DNA of 64,000 nucleotides, taken from Massilia sp. BSC265. Lineage in GTDB: Bacteria; Pseudomonadota; Gammaproteobacteria; Burkholderiales; Burkholderiaceae_D. The notes beneath the pieces are model-generated. The model was not told the origin of the DNA. It made no database searches and was given only the letters and a program-made list of their open reading frames with translations. The first letter of the stretch is position 1; every line of letters begins with the position of its first letter. The stretch spans positions 310,001 through 374,000 of the forward strand of contig NZ_JPXI01000033.1 in the NCBI RefSeq assembly GCF_000740675.1, written 5' to 3'. Shown piece after piece: positions 35,464 through 43,623 of this stretch. The position numbers were made by a program, and so were the translations under genes.

Positions 35464-36668
35464 GGAAGGATTCCTAGTGCTTGATTGAGTTGCGCATGGG
35501 CGTGCCCGACTGCGACTTTTTGCTGGGCCACGGCGACGTCGGCTTCATGGGTCAGCGCGCGCGAGCGCAACAGGTCGGCCAGGCCGCGCTCGCCCTGGCG
35601 GAAGGCGTTCTCGAACAGCGCGGTGTGCTCGTGCAGGGCCTTGGCGCGCGCCACTGCATCGTCGAACGCCGTCCTGGCATTCGCCAGGCGTGCGCGGGCG
35701 ACCGCGAGGTCGGCGCCGCTGGCGGCCTGCGCCTCGGCCGCTTCCGCGGCCGCGGTCGCGATCACGGTCTGCGCCTGGGCTTCGACGCTGCGGTTACGTG
35801 CGGCGCTGCCGAACGGGATCTGCAGGGCGACGCCCACGCTGCGCGTCGGTTCGCGCAGCATGCGCTCTTCTTCGCGGCGCACCGACAAGGCAATGGTGGG
35901 CGGCGCGGCGCGGTTCGCCTCAAGCAGCCGCAAGGCGGCGCGTGCGCGCTGCTCGGAGGCCTGGGCAGCAAGCAGGCGCGGACTGGCAGGGGCATCCGCT
36001 TCCCGCAGCGGCTCCGGCTCCAGCGCGGGCAGTTCCGGCAAGCCGGTCAGGACCTGGAAGCGCGCCAATGCCTCGGCGGCGGCGGTGCGCGCCTTGCCGA
36101 CCTCGATGCGTGCGGCCAGCACTTCCTGGTCGGCCAGCAGCCCGTCGCTGCGCGCCAGGTCGCCGGCCTCGACACGGCGCCGTACTTCATGGGCGAGCCC
36201 TTCGAGGTGATGCAGGTGGTCCTGCTTTTCTTCCAGCGTGACCTGGGCGGCGGCCGCTTCCCACATCCGGTTGCGCACCAGCCCGGCCACGGCCAGGCGG
36301 GTGGCGACAAGATGGGCGGCGGCTTCATGGCTGCCGCGCGCGGCCAGCGCTTCTCTCGCCGATTTCTGGCCCGGCAGCCAGAATGTGGACGAAACGGAAA
36401 TCTCGGATTCGCGCTGCGCGCGTTCCGACCCGCTCTCATCCCTTCTCTGGGACAGGCCGAGCGTGGGCGGCGTCGCCAACCAGGAGCCGGCGGTGGCACG
36501 TGCCTCCGCGGCCTCGATCTGGCGCGCTTCGACCGTGCGCGCGTCGGGCACGCGCTGCCAGGCGCCGTCGACGGCGTGTTTGAGTGTGGCTGGCGGTGCC
36601 GCAAGCGCCCAGCATGGCAGGGCAAGCGCGGCACCCAGAAGGGTAAGGGACAGGCGGCGGGTGCGCAT
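35460..36668 (-). CDS. Outer-membrane channel of the metal-efflux pump (TolC/CzcC family)
   Basis: The 402-aa product starts MRTRRLSLTLLGAALALPCW, a signal peptide; the rest is Ala-rich helical sequence with TolC-type repeats (ARATAGSWLATPPTLGLSQ; then LRREEERMLREPTRSVGVAL-like second repeat, with IPFGS turn). It completes the CBA-type tripartite pump. It is the first of the four closely packed pump genes and overlaps the next by 4 bp. Confidence 0.9.
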   Translation of the reverse strand: MRTRRLSLTLLGAALALPCWALAAPPATLKHAVDGAWQRVPDARTVEARQIEAAEARATAGSWLATPPTLGLSQRRDESGSERAQRESEISVSSTFWLPGQKSAREALAARGSHEAAAHLVATRLAVAGLVRNRMWEAAAAQVTLEEKQDHLHHLEGLAHEVRRRVEAGDLARSDGLLADQEVLAARIEVGKARTAAAEALARFQVLTGLPELPALEPEPLREADAPASPRLLAAQASEQRARAALRLLEANRAAPPTIALSVRREEERMLREPTRSVGVALQIPFGSAARNRSVEAQAQTVIATAAAEAAEAQAASGADLAVARARLANARTAFDDAVARAKALHEHTALFENAFRQGERGLADLLRSRALTHEADVAVAQQKVAVGHAHAQLNQALGILP

Positions 36669-36766
36669 GTGTTCTCCATCGGTGAGCATCGAAATCTACC
36701 GAAGGAAGGCGCACGAGCGCGAATGGAGCGCACTGGGAGCGCAATGCGTCGCGCGTCAGGATTCGC

Positions 36767-37153
36767 TCAGGCGTGCGTCGTTCCCCCGGCGGCGTGGCCG
36801 GGGGCGTAACGAGGCGGTTTTCGTGGCCCGTCGAGGAAGGTTTCCGTCAGAGTGTCGGCAGCCGGCACGGCCACGCTGGACAGCAGCTGTTCGGGCGGAA
36901 CGATGAGCGGAGGCAGGAGCAGATCGACCGGTTGCGCGCAGGAGTGGTGGTCCTGCGCATGGGCGAGCGACTTTTCCGATGCGTCGTAGTGGACCGAGCC
37001 GTCGTCCTCGTGGTGGTGGTGCAGGATGTTCTCGTCGTGCGCCACCGCGTGCGCGAGGGATCCTGCGCCGTAAGCCTGTGGCAAGCCGCCTTGCATGGCG
37101 AAGCCATACATGGGAAGGCAGAGCAGCAGGAGGAGTGTGATAATCCGGCGCAA
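36767..37153 (-). CDS. His-rich exported small protein (CzcI-like), TTG start
   Basis: The 128-aa reading starts at TTG 37153 as MRRIITLLLLLCLPMYGFA, giving a perfect signal peptide; GAGGTG lies 5 bases upstream, and no ATG would preserve the signal. The mature part has an acidic/His cluster (AHDENILHHHHEDDGSVHYD) and HAQDHHSC. N-terminal MRR plus a leucine-rich signal resembles CzcI of Cupriavidus. It probably buffers or senses metal in the periplasm. It leads the metal operon; a TATAAT box lies 25 bp upstream. Confidence 0.7.
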   Translation of the reverse strand: MRRIITLLLLLCLPMYGFAMQGGLPQAYGAGSLAHAVAHDENILHHHHEDDGSVHYDASEKSLAHAQDHHSCAQPVDLLLPPLIVPPEQLLSSVAVPAADTLTETFLDGPRKPPRYAPGHAAGGTTHA

Positions 37154-37177
37154 AAGGTCACCTCGGGGAATGCGCCG

Positions 37178-37183
37178 ATTATA
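37178..37183 (-). promoter_or_regulatory. -10 element of the metal-efflux operon
   Basis: Leftward TATAAT ends 24 bases upstream of the TTG start of the His-rich protein. No good -35 hexamer lies 16-19 bases further up, where a GC palindrome occurs instead, which is common where a MerR-type or sigma-factor regulator assists. Promoter call is tentative. Confidence 0.45.
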
Positions 37184-37191
37184 GCAGCGCC

Positions 37192-37216
37192 GCGGCCGGC
37201 GAATACCGCCGGCCGC
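37192..37216. terminator. Perfect 10-bp palindrome after znuD
   Basis: GCGGCCGGCG-AATAC-CGCCGGCCGC lies 12 bp beyond the receptor stop codon and just above the next promoter. Strong stem, no T-tract; a terminator or an operator for the metal operon are both possible. Confidence 0.5.
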
Positions 37217-37228
37217 AAGCGCCATCGA

Positions 37229-39220
37229 TTAGAACGCCGCGCGCACGCCGACCGTGATGTTCCGCCCCGGCAGCGGCGCCACATCCTTCAGCACCGAGGT
37301 CGAGATGCGGATGTCCTCGTCGAGCAGGTTCTTGCCGATGATGAACCAGGTCAGGTCGGCATTCCGGAAGCGCTGGGTATAGGACAGGTTGGCATCCAGC
37401 TGGGTGTAGGCCGGGGTCGGCGTCGACTCGAAGGAGGCCAGGCGCTCCTGCTTCAACGCGCGCAGCACCGAGACGCCGCCGCGCAGCGCGCCCTCGCGGT
37501 AGCCGGCCTCGAAGCCGACGCGCTTGGCCGGCTGCAGCGGCAGGCTGCCGGCGTCGTCCAGCGAGCCGCGCGACAGGTCGCCGAAGGCGCGCAGCGACAG
37601 GCCGTCGGCATGCGGGTGGCGGTTGTAGCTGATCTCGGCTTCCATGCCGCGGATCGTCGCATCCGCCTGGCGGAAGATGCGCTCGCGCAGTTCGTCGCCC
37701 GGCTTGCCTTCGTCGTCCAGCAAGGTGTCGCCCACTTCGCCGTAGATGAAGTCGCGCACGCGGTTCTCGAACAGGTTCGCCTGCCAGCGCACCAGGCCGG
37801 TCACCTTGCGGAACGAGAGCTCCAGGTTGCGCGAGGTTTCCTTGTTAAAGTTCGGGTTGCCGATGTCGTAGGTCAGGGTCGATTCGTGCGGGCCGCCCGA
37901 ATACAGCTCGTCGGTGCCCGGTGCACGCTGGGCCACCGAGGCGGTCACGCCCACCGTGTAATCCTTGGCGAGCGGCCAGATCGCGCCCGCCGACCAGGAC
38001 AGCAGGTCGAAGCTGCGGCGCGGCGCGGCTCCTTCCGGTTCGCGCTTCACCGATTCCACCCGCACACCGGCGTTGACGCGCGTCTTGCCGAACTGGCGCT
38101 GCTCGACCAGGAAGGCGGCGTGGGTATCCGACACCGTCACCGGCACCGTGGCCGATTCGCCGCTGTCCGCGCTCAGGCCGGAGAAGCGCGTGTGCTCGGT
38201 CTGGATGCCGAAGCTGCCTTCCCAGCCCTTGAGCCAGCCACTGAGCGGCTTATGGGCCAGCTCCAGGCGCGACTCGAGCGAGCGGTTCGAGAACACGGTT
38301 TCCGGACCGCCTTCGGCATTCAGCTCCACGTGGCCGTAGTCGGAATAGCCGGCCCTGAAGCGCAGCTTCTCGAAGCCCGCCATCGGGGCGTCGAGCTGGC
38401 CGTCGATGTCGTAGCGGGTCTGGTCGAGGTCGATCCTGGAGCCCTCCCCGCCCGGGATGCCGTATTTCTTCTTCAGTGTGCTGACCGAGGCGCCGAGGTA
38501 GCCGCGTTTCCCGACGTACGACGCCCCCGCGCCCAGGGTGTGCTGGCGCAGTGCCGAATTCTGCAGCGTGTCGCCATCGGGAAGCCCGGGCACGCGGTAG
38601 TCGCCGGCATCGCGGCCGCTGCCGTCGACGTGCAGCGCCACCTTGCCGCTCGTGGCGTCTGCGGAGTACGAAACGGCGCGGCCATGGTCGACGCTGCTGT
38701 AGCGGGTTTCCACCACGCCGCTCGGCTTCTCGTGCAGCTCGGTCGGGATGCGCTCGTTGACGACGTTGACCAGGCCGCCGATGGCGCCCGAGCCGTACAG
38801 CAGCGCCGCCGGGCCGCGCAGGATCTCGATCTGGCGTGCGGTGGCCGCTTCGCCGGTGACGGCGTGGTCGTTTGACAGGCCCGACAGGTCGGACACCGAC
38901 ATGCCGTTTTCGAGCACCTTGACGCGGTTGCCTTCCAGGCCGCGGATGATGGGGCGCGAGGCGCCGGCGCCGAAGGCCGAGGCCGATACGCCGAGTTCAC
39001 TGGACAGGGTCTCGCCCAGCGAGCCTCCCAGCTTGTTGCGCAGTTCGTCGCCGGCCAGCACCTTGGCGGGCGTGAGGATCTGGTCGCCTTCGGCGGCATT
39101 GAAGGGGGTGGCGGTCACGACAACGGTCGCGACCGGCTGGCCGCTAGTGGTCTGTGCAAACGCGCATGGTGCGAGTGCGGTCAATACCGCGCTCGCCAGG
39201 ATGGTGCGCTGGACGTACAT
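37229..39220 (-). CDS. znuD: TonB-dependent receptor, ZnuD-like (zinc)
   Basis: The 663-aa receptor has a signal peptide ending AFA, a plug domain (SRPIIRGLEGNRVKVLENG, ILRGPAALLYGSGAIGGLVN, split) and a 22-strand barrel ending in Phe (GVRAAF). The sequence is of the ZnuD type: short loops with His/Asp residues (SSVDHGRA, YNRHPHADG) and the GLSNDHAVTGEA plug segment. ZnuD imports zinc, sometimes haem. It precedes the metal-efflux operon in the same direction, so uptake and efflux genes lie in tandem. Confidence 0.85.
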   Translation of the reverse strand: MYVQRTILASAVLTALAPCAFAQTTSGQPVATVVVTATPFNAAEGDQILTPAKVLAGDELRNKLGGSLGETLSSELGVSASAFGAGASRPIIRGLEGNRVKVLENGMSVSDLSGLSNDHAVTGEAATARQIEILRGPAALLYGSGAIGGLVNVVNERIPTELHEKPSGVVETRYSSVDHGRAVSYSADATSGKVALHVDGSGRDAGDYRVPGLPDGDTLQNSALRQHTLGAGASYVGKRGYLGASVSTLKKKYGIPGGEGSRIDLDQTRYDIDGQLDAPMAGFEKLRFRAGYSDYGHVELNAEGGPETVFSNRSLESRLELAHKPLSGWLKGWEGSFGIQTEHTRFSGLSADSGESATVPVTVSDTHAAFLVEQRQFGKTRVNAGVRVESVKREPEGAAPRRSFDLLSWSAGAIWPLAKDYTVGVTASVAQRAPGTDELYSGGPHESTLTYDIGNPNFNKETSRNLELSFRKVTGLVRWQANLFENRVRDFIYGEVGDTLLDDEGKPGDELRERIFRQADATIRGMEAEISYNRHPHADGLSLRAFGDLSRGSLDDAGSLPLQPAKRVGFEAGYREGALRGGVSVLRALKQERLASFESTPTPAYTQLDANLSYTQRFRNADLTWFIIGKNLLDEDIRISTSVLKDVAPLPGRNITVGVRAAF

Positions 39221-39295
39221 GATGAAATCCTAAAAACAAAGACGGAGGGACGCGCGCGCGCGGGGCCGGCGCAGCGGGTCGGGAGATTCAGGACA

Positions 39296-39664
39296 TCAGG
39301 CGACGGGTGGCGCGCGGGAAGAGAAATACGGCGTGAACGGCGCATTCCAGGAATCGAATGCGGTCCAGAGGGCGAGGACCCGGACAGGCGGCAGGATGGC
39401 AGTCGTGCACGCGGGTGTGGCCAGTGCGGGCGCGACCGTGGCGGCGTCGAAGGCGAGACAGGAGTGCGGGACGGTTTTCTGGTGCGACGCTGCCGAGCCG
39501 TTGACGGCAGTGTCGACTGTGGTGGACGCATACTGCGTGGCATGCGCGATCCGGTGCGCCAGGCCCTGCCAGTGCGCGAACACCATCGCCAGCGTCAGCA
39601 GCAAGGCGATGACGTAGCGGGTGGAGCGGATGCGTGGAAGGCTGGCGACCATCTGTCTGTACAA
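39296..39664 (-). CDS. Exported small protein upstream of znuD
   Basis: The 122-aa product has a long N-terminal basic region then a hydrophobic signal (YVIALLLTLAMVFAHWQGLA). The mature part has HRIAHATQ, HSCLAFDA and ACTT and ends SSRAPPVA. Small proteins ending in a RAPP-type tail often sit beside metal or TonB genes; no function is established. It is first in the znuD transcription unit. Confidence 0.6.
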   Translation of the reverse strand: MYRQMVASLPRIRSTRYVIALLLTLAMVFAHWQGLAHRIAHATQYASTTVDTAVNGSAASHQKTVPHSCLAFDAATVAPALATPACTTAILPPVRVLALWTAFDSWNAPFTPYFSSRAPPVA

Positions 39665-39697
39665 CGAGCCGGGTCTGGCGTGGTGCTAAAGGACCGC

Positions 39698-39703
39698 ATT
39701 ATA
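39698..39703 (-). promoter_or_regulatory. -10 element of the znuD transcription unit
   Basis: Leftward TATAAT lies 34 bases upstream of the small protein start, with a weak -35 (TTTTAG) 17 bases further up. A Zur site would be expected here but I could not recognise one with confidence. Confidence 0.4.
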
Positions 39704-39764
39704 GCTGGATGCATGGCGCACTAAAAGCGAACCCGCCGGCATGCAGCCCTATGCTTACCCTTTC

Positions 39765-40541
39765 CTATTTCAACTGTGCCAACCGCTCCCTGGCGATGTT
39801 CGCCGCGTGCGAACCTGCATAGGTCAAGATCACGCGCCGCAGTGACTTCGTCGCGTTCTTCTTGTCGTTCAACTGGGAATAGCTGGCGGCGATGTTGAGC
39901 ATCGCGTCGGGCACACTGGCGCTGTCGGCATGGCGGGCGACCATGTCTTCATGGGCTACAATGGCCTTCTTGTAGTCGCCGTGGGCAAAGTAAGAATTGC
40001 CCAGCCAGTAGCGGGCGTCGGCAGCGTAATCGGAATCGGGAAAGAGGCGCAGGAAGGCATGCAGCTTGCCGGCGGCGTCCTTGTAGTCGCCGGCCCTGAG
40101 GGCGTTCATCGCGGTGTCGTAGGACTTCTTTTCTGTCGGCGCCGTCTCGGCTGCTTCCTGGCGCGATTCAAATTTCCTGATACGCGCGTCAAGGTCGGCG
40201 TACAGGTCTTTCTGATTTTTCCGTGCGTTGGCGATCTCGTTCGTCAGCACCTCGATCTGGCCACGCAGGCTTGCCAGTTCCCGCATGGTCTGCTCGTGCT
40301 GGTTCAGCATGTCGAGGCCGATGATCCTGTCGCCCTTGGTATCGATGCGCGCATGGAGTTCACGCATGTTCGCGTCGATGTCGCGCAGTTTGCTGTCGAC
40401 CTTGGCGCTCAGCGCAAGGATCGCTTTGCGGGCCTCTTCGTCGTCGAGCAGTCCGCCCGAAGCTTGCAGGGGCAGGCAAGCAGACAACACAAAGGCAGCG
40501 GCTGCGTGTCGCAGGAACGAAGGTTTGCGCACTTCGTTCAT
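39765..40541 (-). CDS. cpoB: Cell division coordinator CpoB/YbgF-like
   Basis: The 258-aa exported protein starts MNEVRKPSFLRHAAAAFVLS. Residues 30-125 form a coiled coil (LSAKVDSKLRDIDANMRELH, LRGQIEVLTNEIANARKNQ), and residues 140-258 are TPR repeats (YDTAMNALRAGDYKDAAGKL, DARYWLGNSYFAHGDYKKAI). This is the CpoB layout, which coordinates outer-membrane constriction with peptidoglycan synthesis at division. The usual tol-pal genes are not adjacent, so it may be a second, unlinked paralogue. Confidence 0.85.
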   Translation of the reverse strand: MNEVRKPSFLRHAAAAFVLSACLPLQASGGLLDDEEARKAILALSAKVDSKLRDIDANMRELHARIDTKGDRIIGLDMLNQHEQTMRELASLRGQIEVLTNEIANARKNQKDLYADLDARIRKFESRQEAAETAPTEKKSYDTAMNALRAGDYKDAAGKLHAFLRLFPDSDYAADARYWLGNSYFAHGDYKKAIVAHEDMVARHADSASVPDAMLNIAASYSQLNDKKNATKSLRRVILTYAGSHAANIARERLAQLK

Positions 40542-40557
40542 CCTGTCCCCGCGAATG

Positions 40558-40920
40558 CTAGCGTCGTCCACGGTAAGGTTCGCATCCGATGCCATCCCCG
40601 TCGCGATCGAGGTGGGCGCCATAGCCCGGCTCGCCGATTCGTACCGGCGCAGCGCCCGCCGCGCGCGCTTCTGCGCAGTTTGCAAAGGCAGCCGCGCCGC
40701 GCGTGCTTCTCTGCGCGCCCGTCGCGAGTGGCGCCACGGCCTGGGCCGTGGCATAGGACTCGGAGATCGGCGACTTTGCAGGGCTGCGGTGGCAATGGTA
40801 GTCACCGGTCTTGCGGTTGACGTGGCAACCGTCCGCATTCAGGCCGCCGCCGTGGGCGCTGGCGCCTAGAGAACACGTTGCAGCGCCCAGCGCGACTAAC
40901 ATCCGAAGAGTTGGCTTCAT
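40558..40920 (-). CDS. Excalibur-domain exported protein
   Basis: The 120-aa product starts MKPTLRMLVALGAATCSLGA; the start is chosen because GGACAGG lies upstream and the longer reading starts at TTG. After the signal comes a YHYH-like N-terminal motif (HGGGLNADGCHVNRKTGDYH, ends HCH) and a C-terminal Excalibur calcium-binding domain (FANCAEARAAG, HLDRDGDGIGCEPY). Cell-surface calcium binding is likely. It is 16 bp upstream of cpoB. Confidence 0.85.
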   Translation of the reverse strand: MKPTLRMLVALGAATCSLGASAHGGGLNADGCHVNRKTGDYHCHRSPAKSPISESYATAQAVAPLATGAQRSTRGAAAFANCAEARAAGAAPVRIGEPGYGAHLDRDGDGIGCEPYRGRR

Positions 40921-41045
40921 CTGCCTGTCCAATCAATCTCGAATCGGTCAAAAGCGTTACCAATACTCTCAAATGCTTGGTAACTCGATCCGATATTAGT
41001 GATTGACGGGCTTTCATGCAAGAAATAATCGCGGGCAGAATTGCT

Positions 41046-41579
41046 TCAATGCTGATCGGGTATCCACTCCAGTAGATCGGTGACGCCGATATCGACGCCG
41101 GATTGCGACAACAAGGTACTCGCCTGTCCACGGTGATGGGTTTGGTGGTTGAAGAAGTGCAGTAGCAGGCTGCCGAAGTTCTTGCGGTTGTCGCCGCGTG
41201 AATTCCGGTACGCCAGCGGCTGTGCCAGGTCGCTGTCCGATACCTCGACCGCCAAGGCCATGATGATCGCATCGAGGCGACTGCGGTGCTCCAGCAGCGT
41301 TTCCAGGTCGTCGCTGTAGCGATGTGCAAGGCCGGCGGGCGCTGGAATGTCGGCCATTGCCGTCAAGGAAGCGAAATTCGACGGATGCCCCATGAAGCGG
41401 CGCAGCCGGATGGTATCCCCTGCAACGATGTGATTCAGGGTGCCGATGATCGAACCGAAAAATGCACCCCGGTCGGCGCTCAGCACGTCTTTCGGCAAGG
41501 TCGCGGCGGCGGCATACAGCCTGCCGTTCATGCCCGCGTTATACGAGGCCAGTAAAACAATATCTTCCCGAGCCGGCAT
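41046..41579 (-). CDS. DinB-family metal-binding protein
   Basis: The 177-aa product has the DinB four-helix-bundle pattern with three metal-ligand histidines: LNHIVAGDTIRLRRF, HFFNHQTHHRGQAS. Many such proteins act as thiol-dependent transferases or are induced by stress; the substrate is not known. Monocistronic by spacing. Confidence 0.9.
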   Translation of the reverse strand: MPAREDIVLLASYNAGMNGRLYAAAATLPKDVLSADRGAFFGSIIGTLNHIVAGDTIRLRRFMGHPSNFASLTAMADIPAPAGLAHRYSDDLETLLEHRSRLDAIIMALAVEVSDSDLAQPLAYRNSRGDNRKNFGSLLLHFFNHQTHHRGQASTLLSQSGVDIGVTDLLEWIPDQH

Positions 41580-41618
41580 GCTTGTCTGTCTCCTGATCGT
41601 TCTGTTCCGGACCGGCGA

Positions 41619-42409
41619 TCATACGGACAGCGTCCCGTCGATACAAGTCAGCGCATGACCACCGACCCGGATCGCCTCGTCCGACATCGAGAGCCGGAGC
41701 ACCCCGGCGCGCCCGAGCATTTCACCCTGGGTGGCCAGCACCTCGCTTCCGAAGGTCCCCAGCTGCCGCGTGTGGCGCAGGTAGGCCGCCACGGCGCCAG
41801 TGCCGCTGCCGCACACCGGATCCTCGTTGACGCCATGGGCCGGTGCGAAGGCGCGCACTTCGATGCCTGCCGGGCTGCCCGGATCGCCCGGGCGCTCGTC
41901 AGCTGGGCAATCACCCAGCGCGGGCCGACGTCGACCAGGTAGGGCACGACATTCACCTCCAGGTCGGCGCGGAGGATCGACTCCAGCTGCGCCGCCTCGG
42001 CTGCATCCAGCGCCGTCAGGCTAGCCGTCGGCAGCTCGAACGCAATCCAGGGCTGCGCCGAGCCTGCCCCCTCGACAGTCAGCGTGACCAGCCCGGCGCC
42101 ACATTGCTGCACCAGGATACCGTTGTCTGCGCGTACCATGCCCGCCTCCAGCAATGCATGCGCGGTACCGATCGTAGGATGGCCCGCGAAGGGCAGCTCG
42201 GCGCCGGGCGTGAAAATCCGTACCCGGTAGTCTGCACCCTGCTCTGTCGGCGGCAGCACGAAGGTCGTTTCGGACAGGTTCGTCCAGCGGGCGATCTGCT
42301 GCATTTGGGCTGTCGACAAGCTCGTGCCGTCCAGTACGACCGCAACCGGATTGCCCTTGAACGGGACGGTGGTGAAGACGTCGACGGTCTTGATCGGCAG
42401 GCGTGCCAT
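41619..42409 (-). pseudogene. PhzF-family isomerase, deletion and frameshift
   Basis: The frame from ATG 42409 is a good PhzF N-terminal two-thirds: KTVDVFTTVPFKGNPVAVVL, SETTFVLPP, FTPGAELPFAGHPTIGTAH, GPRWVIAQL. At about 41880 sense passes to another frame: GIEVRAFAPAHGVNEDPVCG, SGTGAVAAYL. About 35 residues expected between these (the second helical linker of the fold) are missing, so a non-multiple-of-three deletion is the simplest cause. PhzF proteins are diaminopimelate-epimerase-fold isomerases; this copy should be inactive. Confidence 0.8.
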
Positions 42410-42684
42410 GCTTGCTCCCGGTACGTGGTGATGAAGGCTGGTGATGAGTGTACCCGCACGCGCTGCCGCCATGGCCACGGCACGGTTGCCGATTGAAGAT
42501 CCTGAACTGTTGAACTGGTCCGCTGTCTGACGTCTGCCCAAGCGCAGTAGCGGCAGCCAAGGAGGCTGGGTTGCTAAACGGCTACCGCGCGCTCGTTTCA
42601 AAATCGCCCCCCTACACTCAGAACGCTCGCATGTCATTGATATTGTTGAGCTTTCCCCACCTTTGAGAATCTAGGAGATTAAAA

Positions 42685-43449
42685 ATGACGATGCATAAAT
42701 TATTGAAAGCAATGCTCGGCGCCTCGGTCGCCGCTGCCATGGCGGTATCCGCGAATGCCGTCGCCCAATCGGGCAGCACCGCAGGCCAGTCGGGTTCGCA
42801 AGCGACGGGACAGACCTCGGGCAGCTCGGGCAGCGGCAGCACCGGTTCTAGCAGCAAGGAAGAGAAGCAGAAGAAGAAACAGAAGAAGAGCAAGTCGAGT
42901 AGCAGCGACTCGGACGCAAGCGGATCGAGCGGTACTTCCGGGACCGGGGCGGCGGGCAGCAGCGGCGCATCGGGCTCGGGCACGTCTGGCGGCAGCGGCT
43001 CCGGGGCGACCGGCAGCAGCGGCGGCACGGGCGCCAGCGGCGCAGCAGGCACCGGCACCGGCGGCACAAGCGGCACAAGCGGCACAAGCGGCACGATGGG
43101 GACCGGCGCCAGCGGCAGTGGTTCGGGCTCCGGGGCGACCGGCAGCAGCGGAGACAGCGGCGCGATGGGGACTGGTACTAGCGGCGGCAGTGGCAGCAGC
43201 GGCACGATGGGAACCGGTACTAGCGGCGGCAGTGGCAGCAGCGGCACGATGGGAACCGGTACCAGCGGCAGCGGTTCGAGCGGCACCAGCGGCTCGAGTG
43301 GTTTCAGTGGTTCCAGTGGTTCCAGTGGTTCCAGCGGCTCCAGCGGCTCCAGCGGCTCCAGCGGCTCCAGCGGCTCCAGCGGCTCGCAGGGAACCGGTAC
43401 CGGAAGCCCGACCGGCAGCACGTCGGGCAGCAGCACTGGCCGCGGCTGA
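42685..43449 (+). CDS. Secreted Gly/Ser repeat protein
   Basis: The 254-aa product starts MTMHKLLKAMLGASVAAAMA with TAGGAGA upstream, and a signal peptide ends at VA-QSG. Past a basic patch (KEEKQKKKQKKSKSSSS) nearly all is Gly/Ser/Thr/Ala. A 42-bp unit (14 aa, GTGTSGGSGSSGTM) repeats in tandem around 43170-43260, and a 9-bp unit (GSS) repeats about eight times around 43310-43385. A flexible cell-surface or matrix protein is likely; tandem repeats should vary between strains. The opposite strand is also open, by composition. Confidence 0.75.
   Translation: MTMHKLLKAMLGASVAAAMAVSANAVAQSGSTAGQSGSQATGQTSGSSGSGSTGSSSKEEKQKKKQKKSKSSSSDSDASGSSGTSGTGAAGSSGASGSGTSGGSGSGATGSSGGTGASGAAGTGTGGTSGTSGTSGTMGTGASGSGSGSGATGSSGDSGAMGTGTSGGSGSSGTMGTGTSGGSGSSGTMGTGTSGSGSSGTSGSSGFSGSSGSSGSSGSSGSSGSSGSSGSSGSQGTGTGSPTGSTSGSSTGRG
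43170..43386 (+). repeat. Coding tandem repeats (42-bp and 9-bp units)
   Basis: Within the Gly/Ser gene, about two copies of a 42-bp unit lie near 43170-43262, then 9-bp units (GGTTCCAGT, later GGCTCCAGC) run from about 43305 to 43386. All are multiples of three, so length changes preserve the frame. Confidence 0.7.
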
Positions 43450-43576
43450 TCCAGGCAGCCATCCTCCATGCGGCATCTCGCGTTGACGTGAGGATGCCTG
43501 CGATACCGGCGGCGGCGCCTATCGGCGCATGCCGCCCTCGTCGATCACCGTTTCCTCAGCTACCACGTGCAGTAAA

Positions 43577-43600
43577 CGAAAAAGCGGGCCGAAGCCCGCT
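43577..43600 (-). terminator. Intrinsic terminator of the sdh-gltA operon
   Basis: Leftward, AGCGGGC-UUCG-GCCCGCU is followed by UUUUUCGUUU, 23 bp past the gltA stop codon. Stem, tetraloop and U-run are all present. Confidence 0.8.
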
Positions 43601-43623
43601 CCCTGATGACGCTGCGTTAGAAA

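Noticed and set aside
37192..37216. Palindrome considered as a MerR-type operator
   Set aside because: No MerR gene nearby and the position fits transcription end of znuD equally well; left as terminator with moderate confidence.
42618..43469. Minus-strand frame rich in PLEPLEPLEP repeats
   Set aside because: Exact mirror of the Gly/Ser tandem repeats on the + strand, which has the signal peptide and ribosome site.
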